Origin: Trebouxia sp. TZW2008 | Lineage: Eukaryota; Chlorophyta; Trebouxiophyceae; Trebouxiales; Trebouxiaceae | Direction of reading: 5' to 3' | DNA: 64,000 nt | Assembly (NCBI GenBank): GCA_002118135.1 | Contig: BDIU01000133.1 | Span: 186,001 to 250,000, forward strand | Part shown: positions 42,200 through 52,022 of the stretch, in pieces | How the letters are laid out: each line of letters begins with the position of its first letter | Position numbering within the stretch: the first letter of the stretch is position 1 | Translations under genes and position numbers: made by a program | The notes under the pieces: generated by a model | Databases searched by the model: none | Told to the model about the DNA's origin: nothing | The model's input: only the letters and a program-made list of their open reading frames with translations

Positions 42200-45175
42200 A
42201 GAAAATCTATTACAGATCGAGAATCTTCTATCATAACCCAGAGTTTTTCAGAAGCGTCTTCTACAGCTATTGAGCTCAATAGCTACAGACTTCTGCACGC
42301 AGAACATCGACGCTCTGCGTGCAGACGCGCCAGAGGTGTGCGCTAGATCTACAGTCCGTCTGCCCTTGACGGGCAGAAGCTCTGGGTCAGAAGCTACAGT
42401 GATGTGGCGTAGAAGTTGCTGAACTTGGGCCTGATCGCTGCAGAATTAGTCACAGAGATTATCTATGTTTTGTTACAATTAGGGGAATCTGACATAACTC
42501 AATTTTTTTCTGTACACAGAGTACTGTGGCTCTGCAGAACACTGACAAAAGTCTGCATTTACTGCAAGTTTATGGCAAACACCCAAGAAAATCTACTAAA
42601 ACACCTGAAATTGGCTCGCGCTAGGCTATCTGAGTTAAGGGCCAAGCAGTCAGCCGTGCCTCACACAGACATACTTCAGATAGCCTACTGGGTGAATGAG
42701 ATCAACGTAGACGCACTAGCCATCTGCGGAATCCCCGATCCAGGCTTAGTCCCTGTGCAGCATCCCCGGGACCCATGAACCCTACAGACATCGTTGCGGC
42801 CCTAAAGGGAATCGTAAGTTCGACGACGCTCAACAAGCTAGCAGATGAAAAGGCAGAGATCACGCAGCTTCTCCTCATAATCGAACTCTGCCTTCTCAGC
42901 TGAATGCCCCACATCGTCCCTACCACCTCCTACGGCTGGAAGCCGCACAGTTGGGCTGCTCCAGGATGGCTGATTTGAGCCACTTGATGCCTACTGGGCA
43001 CTGCTCGGCTCAGGTGTTTACAGGCATGCAGCTAGTGCATTCCTGAGCTTGAAGGTGCACCCTTATGGCAATGGCGTGCTGAACACAATCAACCGAGCAG
43101 AGCTTGCAGCCAACCTGGTGGGTCTCAGACAATGCAGAAAAGACCACGAGGAGTGCATCGCCACTGACTCGAGGTGCTCCATGCAAAAGATCAGCAAGCA
43201 AATCAGAGCTCCGAGGAAGACAAAGGACGACTGCCATTGACCAATGCTTCAAGCCATTGCGGATCTCATCATCGAGCGAGCGCAGAGGGGCGTGCGCACA
43301 CGAATCATCAAGGTCAAGTCACACATAGGCATACATGGCAATGAGAGGGCAGATAAACTTGCAAATGAGGCAGCTGAAGAGTGCAGCAAAGCAAGGGAGT
43401 TTGATGTTGATGTGTCACAAGAATACACCAAGCCCTTCAAAGATAGATTTTGGATACAGCGAGAGGTGAAGAAGCAGACTGTAGAGGGCACTCAGACCAG
43501 ACTGGAAAGCCTGCAAGACTTGCATGCTGACTTGAAGAAGCAGGTGCATGATCAGTACAAGCTGGGTCAGTCAAACCAGACTGCTATGTACTTCAGGTTC
43601 TAGGAAAGTGTGCAGCCCTACAGGGACAGAAAACACAGTGATGCATTCCGAGATGTGCCAAGCATCACAGAGCCAATGAAGAGAACTGTTGATCAGTTCC
43701 GCTTTAGACAGATTGAGACCAAGAGGAAGGCCTTCAGGGAGAAGAGGAGGTACACGTCCAGAGAACGACTTGCCGCCAACATGACTTGCCCCTTGCGTGG
43801 ATGCAATGGGGATGATGGCTGTGGACATATTATGGGCGGTTGCTTCCATGTAGACATCAAGAAGCAATACATAGCCAGGCATGACAAAGCAATGAGGATG
43901 TTGATACAATCCTACACCAAGAGCAAAAAGGGTGGCTACTACTTGATTGCAGATGTCGGCAGGGTAGATGGTCTAAGGGAGATTGGAGTCCACAGCAAGA
44001 GAGTGCCAGCATTTTATCCTGCCAGATTCCAACATCTCAGCTGGAGACACCAACGGCGAACATGGCAGGGCTTTCTTGACCCGCAGGGGATCAGACTGCA
44101 GGGACAAGATGAGGCCAGATGCAATGATGATTGAGATGACTGAAAATGAGCAAAGACGGTACCTAACTCATGATGCCAGCTCAGAAGCAACACTACCAGA
44201 CCTGCCACCCACAATGCCCGTTGGCACAGCCCGTAAAATCAGCATAGTGGAGCTGGGGCACTGCTCAGCCACACGCTACTTGGAGAAGCTCTAAGAGAAA
44301 GAGATGCAGCACTCAGCCTTGGAAAAGGCTTTGAAGGATTGTGGCTACAATGTCACAGCGCTTACATACATATTGGGATTTGGGGGCTCAACGTACACAA
44401 GCAACATGAAGACACTGATGACCTTAGGCATTGACGGCACAGCAGCAAACTCTCTTAGCAGGAAACACAATTAACACTCAGTGGTATGTGCACACAACAT
44501 TTTGAAGTGTAGAAGGTTCTTAGAAAGACGGCCTCATAAACAGGCAAGACAACGGGCTGACCCCCCTTAGGGTCAAACTCCTTCTTAGGTTATGGTCCTA
44601 AGCAAGTTTTGTTTAGGGCAGCAGTCTCGGGTTGCTTCTTTGCTAGAGGCTCCCGTTATGATCGCCTAACGGCGTAGGCTTTTCTTTTCTTGCTGGCCAC
44701 CCTGGTGAGATTCCAGAATTAGGTGTCACTCACTGAGATAATCTGTAGATCATGACTCAACTCTATCATGATCTGCAGATTATCTCACATGATCTATCAT
44801 AATCCAGAGTTTTCTACTTCTGCAGCCCTAGAGCTGTAGAACTCTACACACAGACTTTTCTTCTTCTGCATGCAGAACTTGCAGTGGTCTAGGGCAGAAG
44901 TTACAGTCATCTAGGCCTGAGTTACAGATGAGCTGGGCTTGATCCTACAGTCATCTGGGGCAGATGCTGCAGAGTCTGGGGCAAAAGTCTATAGAAACCA
45001 TCGCAGAGATTATCTGCATTATGTAAGAGTTGACTAATGGTAACATAACCGTGCTTTTTTCTGTACACAGAGGACACTGCCAGCCAACGTCATTGTATTT
45101 TCTGCATTTCTGGTTTAGCAGAGGATAAACATCATCTTGTGTTTGATTGTCCATGGACAGCATATACCAGGTAGT
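42200..45175 (+). pseudogene. Broken non-LTR retrotransposon remnants
   Basis: Around 43049-43600 the frames contain NTINRAELAANLVGL and KVKSHIGIHGNERADKLANE, an RNase H domain (the SHxGxxGNERAD motif). A frameshift separates the two parts near 43240. From 43610 a Cys/His block follows (CPLRGCNGDDGCGHIMGGC, YIARHDKAMRML), then a piece with RPDAMMIEMT at about 44112. A second block near 45085-45170 reads FCISGLAEDKHHLVFDCPW, a zf-RVT-type end. A direct repeat of about 300 bases (about 42230-42560 and 44790-45120) flanks the RNase H part. Several stops and shifts interrupt it, and no complete reverse transcriptase is seen. Confidence 0.7.
44734..44787. repeat. Hairpin, 22-bp arms
   Basis: tgagataatctgtagatcat plus ga (44734-44755) pairs with 44766-44787 at 21 of 22 positions with a 10-base loop. 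It lies inside the composite element after the retroelement 3' end and may be a terminus or transcription-end structure. Confidence 0.85.
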
Positions 45176-45521
45176 GCCATCAGGAACAAGTTTACAAACA
45201 CATTTTGGGGCCCAGCCCCCACACTGTTCTCCTTTTTTATCATGATGCTAAAGTCGTAGCTAGGTTTTTGAGGGAATGTTTTGAACATAGGAACACACTA
45301 GTTGCAACACAAACTGGACACTGCTAGTTGCCACACTGCTAATTGAAGGTGTTTATTGAGATTTTTATAGAAAATGCAGTTATGTCAAGGTTGTACAGAG
45401 CTGGCAGAAACTTGTAAATCTTCGTCTTCTTCTTCATGCACCAGGTGTCTTCTGTGCTACTGTGCACGCGTACAAGCCGCGCAGCCTGTCTTGTAGCGAG
45501 TGCTGTAAGGTTTGCCTGTAG

Positions 45522-46574
45522 TTGCGTCGACTGTATAATACCCTGCAACTGCTCTCTGTTCTGCTGGTCTCTGCGACAGGTGTGCCTCTCAATCAATTTT
45601 GCCCTCGTTTAGTCGAAAGTAACGTGCAAGCGTTTGAGCTGCTGCACCGAAAACAAGCCATTGACTTGAGGCTTGTGCTGCAACAGCGTGACCTCCCAAT
45701 GCGATGTTGCAGGCGTTTGGCTTGGTCTGTCAGAACGGCAAGTATGAATCAGTCCTGGTGGGCTGGGTTTAAAAAGGCTGTCTTGCTCTTGGTGATCAAA
45801 ATGGTGATAGTAGCCCTAGGTTGGTTACCTGATACTTGGGTCAGCCAGGTGTTTTTGCAGAACCTCAACACGCGCCAGACACGGCTGCTCTCAGACAAAA
45901 CAGAGCCTTCGTCAGCACCATCTGTGCATCATCCTTGTGCCCCGTGTAACAACCCACGGCCAGCTGGTCCATCTCCTCTACCTGGCCCAGACAGAGCGCC
46001 CACAGCTGCAAAGCAATCATCAGAAGTTTCTGCGCCACTTGATGTGCACAAGGACTATGACTTGCGTTTGCGGGCAGCATACTGTCAACACCCCCCTCGT
46101 CCCCCTCATTTCTCTCACACGCCAGAACTGTTTGGGAAATGTCATGGCGTCCCTGGAGAGATCAATTTTGATTGGCATGCAGCCCCTACTACATACATGA
46201 AACAGTATGAACTCCGTGGAAGCTCTGTAGTATTGCAGCCCAAGCCCTTGCGGGCAAGCAGAGTGAGGAAGCAGTGCATCCCAAGCTCTCTTGAGTATGA
46301 GCTTGACACAAGTGATCCGTATCATTGGTGCTGGCGTGGCATACCAGGCACAGAGGCTGGCAGCTTCAAAGTTGTGGAGGGTGCAAGTCATGGAGTGGCA
46401 GCAAGGCGATTGCCCTTGCCTCCAAGCGATCCAACCATTGAGCAGTGCAAACCCTCAGACAGCCCCAGAGTGTTTCTCACATACGATGAGGAAATACCAG
46501 ATGAAACTAGGTCAAATTCCTCTTGGCTGGGCTCTTATTGGCATCTTATGCAATATCTTTCTGTTTTGTTGTAA
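45522..46574 (+). CDS. Unrecognised ORF within the composite element
   Basis: An open frame of 350 codons. The first plausible ATG is about 45744 (MNQSWWAGFKKAVLLLVIKM), giving a hydrophobic segment followed by a Pro/Ser-rich stretch and a soluble region with INFDWHAAPTTYMKQYELRG and SDPYHWCWRGIPGTEAGSF. I do not recognise it. Composition looks protein-like rather than random, and it could be a cargo gene of the element or one exon of a longer gene. There is no evidence of a transposase catalytic triad. Confidence 0.45.
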   Translation: MRRLYNTLQLLSVLLVSATGVPLNQFCPRLVESNVQAFELLHRKQAIDLRLVLQQRDLPMRCCRRLAWSVRTASMNQSWWAGFKKAVLLLVIKMVIVALGWLPDTWVSQVFLQNLNTRQTRLLSDKTEPSSAPSVHHPCAPCNNPRPAGPSPLPGPDRAPTAAKQSSEVSAPLDVHKDYDLRLRAAYCQHPPRPPHFSHTPELFGKCHGVPGEINFDWHAAPTTYMKQYELRGSSVVLQPKPLRASRVRKQCIPSSLEYELDTSDPYHWCWRGIPGTEAGSFKVVEGASHGVAARRLPLPPSDPTIEQCKPSDSPRVFLTYDEEIPDETRSNSSWLGSYWHLMQYLSVLL

Positions 46575-46730
46575 AGTACTTGCAGCATGTGTGCAGGTCA
46601 CTCTGCATTCTTCTGTGATAAAGTATTTGCAGCATGAATGCAGGTCAGCAACTGATGGGTCACCAAGTGATGAGTCATCAAGGAGTGGCACAGAAGCTAT
46701 TTGTGCAAAGCATGATACAGCGCTGGAGTC

Positions 46731-47075
46731 ATGATGTTGGTACAATACACCAAGGTGCTCTGTCATGCTTTTTCAAGATTTGGCTTGTTGATGCTGTTGC
46801 TCAAGGCCTGCTTTAAGGGCCCTAGCTCGTTTCAGCGCAGGCATGCAGTGTTGTGGCAAGTGTCCAAGCAGCCTTATGCTTTTGTATGTGCTATTCGAAG
46901 GACTACTCGCACCTACATTGACATGTTGACAATCACAACAGAAAAGTTTGGCAACATACAGCGGCTGCTGCATGTTCATGGTGTAGCTGACACCAGCAGT
47001 CTTAGTTCTGCAGCTAGGGCCGGGTGTGACTTGCTGAAGCTTGTCTGCAGGAGCATGAGGATGCATCAAGCATGA
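46731..47075 (+). CDS. Possible second ORF/exon in the composite element
   Basis: An open frame with FKGPSSFQRRHAVLWQVSKQ and RTTRTYIDMLTITTEKFGNI, about 85 protein-like residues, in the same direction as the previous ORF and about 150 bp after it. It may be a further exon of that gene. No family recognised. Confidence 0.35.
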   Translation: MMLVQYTKVLCHAFSRFGLLMLLLKACFKGPSSFQRRHAVLWQVSKQPYAFVCAIRRTTRTYIDMLTITTEKFGNIQRLLHVHGVADTSSLSSAARAGCDLLKLVCRSMRMHQA

Positions 47076-47520
47076 CAGCGGCAGGGTTGCCATATGACAT
47101 GCATCAATCCACAGAGTGAAGCTGCTTTGTAATGGTTGGTCAAGCAGGGTCATATAGCCATGAACGTAGGGTCAATTTGGGTTCAGTGACTTGTTTGAGT
47201 TGTGCCAGTGCTTGAAGAACTAACTTGTGCTGGTGCAAGACGCGGCTTTTTGTGATATTTTGCCCAAATACATTGGTGAAGTGGTGGAAGGTGGTTGTAT
47301 GTATACTTGCTGGGCTCAGAGTCTTGGGACTACCGTATCAAAAGGCATGATGTTATGATACTAGACTAAGGCTGCCAGTCTTTTCGGAGTATTTGCAGGG
47401 TCTTCAGACTGTCAGCCCAGCACCAGTCTCAAAGACAGATGTCAAAAAAAAGCCTGATGACATAATGTGACAAATCACAGGAAATAACCTTAAGGTCAGT
47501 GGTCAGATAGACAAATATAT

Positions 47521-50500
47521 ATGCTTCGCAGTTGGACGAGTCCATTGTTGCCTGCGCAAGCACTTACTAGATCTGCTGTATCGACGCGCCACGCAGTTGA
47601 AGTGCAGCAAGGCTCAATTCTGCTGCAGGCAAACAACGGCATGCCTGCGGGTGCAACCGACAGGTCTCTGATCAAGCACGCACAATCTCTCTTGAGTGAA
47701 CCCCGCGTTGCTGTTGTGCCCTTGACGCAGCAACTCACCGCCACTCTGAAAACCGCGTCGACAGCATTCCAGGGCCAGCTTCAGTGCTGGGTTGACAAAG
47801 CTCCACCAGCAGACTATACTGGATTTCAACTGTTTCCACAAAAACGAAGGGCCGAATTTCGAATAGGACATGCCAACCTGGAGCGCATGGGAGCATTGCA
47901 GCAAATGGGTGTTGAGGTATTGGCTGTGACTCTTGTTCTCAACCGCGGTGTGGAGCTTGAAGGTTGTAGTTTCTACGCCATGACTCAGATTTGTGTGTTG
48001 CAAGGCATACATGAAAGGCTAAGACTAATATGCACTCCACAGGTGGTACATGCATATGATGCTTTGGCACGTGCCTTCTTGGCGCAACTTGCCCAAAAGC
48101 TGATGATGCCACGCTCCCTGTTTGAGCCAATCTTGGATGCTCGCCCAAGAGTTGCCTCAGCCTCTAGTCTTGAGGCCATAGAATATCTGGGATTGCCTGA
48201 ACTATCAGCAGCACAGCTTCAGGTTGCTGGAGGGTGCGAGGGCCATGAAGATAGGGGCCTGCTGACATGCATATGCTCCAACTCCACACAAGGGCTGCAG
48301 GTGTACACTACAGTGCTTGACCTGTCTTGCCATGATCACCTGAGCTGTTCTACTATGTTCTGCAATTGTGAAGTGACTCACAGTTTGTCATGGTGATTCT
48401 GGTCAGGTTCAGATTGACAGAACCTGTCAATGCAAGCTGAGCTGTGCTAGTATGGTTTGCTGCTGTGACCTGACACACAGTTTGCCAAGGTCAACTCGGT
48501 CAGGTTGAGGTTGACAGGATCTGTCATGGCAAGCTGAGCTGTGTTGCAATGTTCTGCTGCTGTGTACAGATAATTGTGCAGTCTCCAAGACTTTTGTGTT
48601 CAGGTTGAGGTGCATGCACCTTGTCAAGGCAATCTGAGCCTTGCTACTTGCGCTCTGCTGCTGTGAGTTAACTCATCTTCAGTCTACCAAGGTTACTTTG
48701 CTCAGGTTGAGGTTGACAGGTTTTGTCAAGGCAAGTTGAGCTGTGTTGCATTGTTCTGCTGCTGTGTACAGATAATTGTGCAGTCTCCAAGACTTTTGTG
48801 TTCAGGTTGAGGTGCATGCACCTTGTCAGAGCGGTCTGAGCCTTGCTACTTGTGCTCTGCTGCAGTGCATTGACGCTTCTTCAGTCTACCAAGGTTACTT
48901 TGCTCAACTTGAGGTTGACAAGTTCTGTCAAGGCAAATAGAGCTGTGTTACAATGTTCTGCTGCTGCGTCAAGATGACTCTTGAGTCTACCAAGACTCTT
49001 ATCTTCAGGCTGAGGTGCATGTGTCCTGTCAAGGCAATCTAAGCGCTGCTACTGATGTTCTGATGCTGTGAAAAGGCACAATCTCAGTTTATCAAAATCA
49101 TGTTATTCAGGTTGAGGTGAGTGGGCAGTGGCAGGATGTCCCCATTCCAGCAGGACACATAGCTATCTTTCCAGGCTATACGTTGGAGCGCGCTACATGC
49201 GGTCTCATCAAAGCAACAAGGCACAGGGTGGTACGCACCTGTCAAAGGATTTGCTGTGACTCAGAGACCATCAGCTTGCTTGATATGCTTAGTCAGCATG
49301 CCACTGGCAGTGCATATATTTTTGCAAGGCGCTGTGCGCGACTGGGACAATGTTGTGCAACAAGTTCACATTTTGATTCCTGCCTGTTGGATTGTGCAAT
49401 GAATGTGTTTGCCTTCATCAGCAAGCCTTGCCACTCATCACTTGCCAAAATGTATCAGCCAAAAGCACAAAAACAAACTGGTGTGTAGGTGATGAGTGCT
49501 CAGGCTGAGTCACGCATGGCATTGGTGTACAAGCTGAGGGCTCCTGAGTCTGCTGTCCTCAATCTGTGCGCTTCCTTGCATCAACATCACAAACACATTC
49601 CCCTCAGGTGACTGCACATCTTTGAGGATTTCAGCCAACGAAGCCTGCAGCCTGGCTGCAAGCGCAAAGTGCATCCTGTATGCAAGGATGTGTTCCAGAC
49701 ACATGAGCTTTCTTGCTGCAATATGACAGGGTGTACAACAATGAAGTCTGAATCCACAGGCACATGGCGCTTGCTATCCTGTTACAAGCAGCACATTTTG
49801 AGCTGGTGCAGCTTCATGTCCTGAGTAAGGCATCAAGCACAAAAGAAAGTCTTGTGGCATCAAAGTCCACATCCACAACTTGTAATGCAGACTACAAGGT
49901 CCGATTGCTGTGGGGGAGTTGATGCACTTCTTTGAGGCCACCCACGCTTCTATCAACGACTCAGCAAGAGCAAGAACAGCACAATCTGCAAGTTCCAGCA
50001 GACCAAACAAGAGGATAAAAGTCAAGGAGGGAAGCCCACCAGCACCTGCTGCGCCTGTGCCAGTGCCCCCAGTCCAGCCCAACCAGCAGAACACGGTACA
50101 AATACACATGTTTGTCTGTGTGTTGTGTTGTAGACCGCAAGCAATGATTTGCCTTTACTGGTGAGTCGTTGCAGGCAGCTTCAAGTGGAGCTGAAGCTGC
50201 CTGCAACTGAGATTGCTTTGGTTTGTGCTGTGCTACTGTTGGGCGGCCACAAGCAATGATGGCCGTATCTCCTGCATGAGTTGGAAATGTCTACTTGAGA
50301 AGGACATCAACAGAATGCATGGTTGCATTTGTAAAGCCTGCGTAGCATCACAATCTCCATGCACGTGCGCCATCCCTTGGCAGCAAGACTGTGAGATGAG
50401 CTGCAATTGCTCTGACATCACGTCCATTTGCATTCTCCATGCTGATTCTTAATTTCAGCAGCAGTCATTGCCATTGCTGTGCACATTTCTGAAACATGCT

Positions 50501-50896
50501 AGACCACCATAACAATCCCTTGCTGAAGTCACACCATTCAATACAGACTTCTGTGACTCAGTCAGCTAACTGCAAACATTTGTACTTCTGGATATTCCGG
50601 GATGGAGAAGCACATTCAGTTGATCGACACTGTTGGTGTTGTTGCTGCAGGTTCACCCACCAGTCCAAATCACTGTTCGCTGTAATGAAGGACAGGAGAT
50701 GCAAGTTAAAGCGTATCCCCAGACACGGTTGCAGCAAGTTTTCTCAGCATGTGCAGACAGGCTTCTTCTGGCTAACAGCGAGCTAAGTTTTTTTGATGCC
50801 GAAATGGGATTCCTTTATGGCACAACTTCACTGCAGGAGGCAGGCATCAATAATGGCGACGTCATTGAATGCCTTGTTCAACAAGTAGGGGATTGA
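47521..50896 (+). CDS. 2-oxoglutarate/Fe(II) oxygenase with C-terminal SUMO-like domain, left copy
   Basis: Exons: 47521-48300 (read through a former intron), 49111-49230, 49489-49607, 49891-50095 and 50651-50896, about 489 residues, phases closed. The catalytic fold is of the isopenicillin-N-synthase type: GHEDRGLLTCIC (HxD iron ligands), WQDVPIPAGHIAIFPG, then LIKATRHRV (second His and the Arg for 2-oxoglutarate). A Pro-rich linker (PVPVPPVQPNQQ) leads to VQITVRCNEGQEM...GDVIECLVQQVGD, a ubiquitin/SUMO-like (Rad60-SLD-like) domain without a terminal GG. In the right copy exon 1 ends at GAA|GTATCC; here the same place reads GAAGGTTGT, so the donor is lost, but the old intron (about 47959-48041) is open in frame. 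ATG 47641 is the conserved alternative start. Confidence 0.8.
48395..49110 (+). repeat. Array of about seven relic copies of oxygenase exon 3 start (left)
   Basis: Units of about 100 bp, each with tcaggttgaggt(t/g) followed by gacaggwtctgtcaaggcaa, gctgagctgtgttgcaatgt and tctgctgctgtg. They begin near 48402, 48500, 48600, 48702, 48802, 48903 and 49007; the functional exon starts at 49111. The right copy has only one or two units in the matching intron. Confidence 0.88.
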
Positions 50897-50954
50897 GGCA
50901 TCTACTTTGGGAAGCATGTTAGAGTGCTTGACCATTTTGGCGGTGTTGCTGCAG

Positions 50955-51200
50955 GCTCGGACTCCACTCGAAATCATTATTCGCTGTTTTGATAGCGGGA
51001 AGGAAGTGCCATTCAAAGTACTGCCCGGCACACTGCTGCAGAAAGTTTTCACAGCATATGCAGAAAGGCTGTCTTTGGATATTGCCAAGCTGAGGTTCTT
51101 GTTTTATGGCGATCTACTGCGTTGTGATAAGTCGGTGCAGGAGGCAGAAATCAAGAGTGGCGATGTCATTGTTTGCATGTCTGAACAAGTAGGGGATTGA
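50955..51200 (+). CDS. Second, alternative SUMO-like terminal exon
   Basis: After a TTGCTGCAG acceptor, an exon of 246 bases, exactly the length of exon 50651-50896, encodes another SUMO-like domain: IIIRCFDSGKEVPFKV, LRFLFYGDLLRCDKSVQEAE and GDVIVCMSEQVGD, ending TGA. It has the same phase (0) as the first terminal exon, so either can be joined to exon 50095. It is fully open, unlike the relics elsewhere, and its RFLFYGD is closer to canonical SUMO than the first copy. It probably serves as an alternative last exon. Confidence 0.7.
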   Translation, partial: ARTPLEIIIRCFDSGKEVPFKVLPGTLLQKVFTAYAERLSLDIAKLRFLFYGDLLRCDKSVQEAEIKSGDVIVCMSEQVGD

Positions 51201-52022
51201 GGCAGCTCCTGTACAATCACTTGAGATGACTTGAAACTGTCACGCTGTTGCTAGGACTGATAGAGCTTTTCTGGGCTGCTGCTGTTTGGGAGCAACTGTT
51301 ACATTGTGTGCATGAGCCACTGTGCGTGCGCAATTTATGGCAGCGGTTGGTGCACACTGAGTCAGAGCCATATGCATACAGCAGAAACAATATGTGCATT
51401 GTAGGAGACCTGTACATTTCAAGAAATGGTTCTTGAGCTGCCCGCAAGTGGAGTGCAACAAGATTGTTCAGCACATGCCACCTTCTTGGCGACGTCTCGC
51501 ATTCACTTGGTTGTACACTGTTCGTTGTTGTCGGTGATGGTGCTTAGGTGGACCAGGAGACAGCAAAGCGTCAGTTTTACACACATGTGTTGGTGTGCCC
51601 AGCTCATTCGCCAAGAAGGCAACTCCTAATGAGCAAACTTGTTGCACAGTCCTCGCAAGCATTTGGAGCAAGCTGCGCTAGCAGCAATTTCTTGCTAAGT
51701 ATATATATACGTACGGGTACCACACAACTAGCATGCAATGGCTGCTGTGTGACTTCACCATTATGTGAACCATTTGTTCTGCTTTGATCAATCACTGCAT
51801 GCGTTGGCGCGCATGCACAATTTGTGCAGCACAATATGTGAGAGTTGCTCCCAAAATCCAGCAGCAAGAAAAACTGTATCAGGTCTAGCAAGAGCAAGAC
51901 GAATGTGAGTAATCTGAAAATTTAATGATTGCACTTTACGCAAGGTAGCTGCATCAATCCCCTAACTGTCTAAACATGCAGTCAATGATATCTCCGTTGA
52001 GGATGTCTGCCTGCTGTAGTGA
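51201..52022. other. Centre of the inverted duplication
   Basis: About 800 bp between the ends of the two convergent oxygenase copies. It begins and ends with the 3' regions of SUMO-like exons. On the minus strand 52020-51955 still encodes the lost C-terminus of the right copy (DIIDCMFRQLGD). Otherwise I see no gene. A TATATATA run lies at 51700. Confidence 0.6.

Larger units (their letters stand above)
41776..47520. mobile_element. 5.7-kb element with terminal inverted repeats and AT-rich target duplication
   Basis: Left end (41776-41810) reads tatatatttgcctaactgac then cactgaccat. Right end (47491-47520), reversed, reads atatatatttgtctatctga then ccactgacctt. The ends agree at 28 of 31 positions. 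The outer TATATAT on each side is consistent with a target-site duplication of about 7-8 bp. The right arm of the inverted duplication has the uninterrupted site (on its minus strand ctctgaaagtcaatgtgctt), which shows this is an insertion. I recognise no transposase inside. The element contains retrotransposon debris and two unidentified ORFs, so it is probably non-autonomous or a nested composite. Confidence 0.8.

Noticed and set aside
43000..44300. RNase H-containing ORFs as a host RNase H gene
   Set aside because: Frameshifts, an attached Cys/His retroelement block and location inside an inserted element point to retrotransposon debris.
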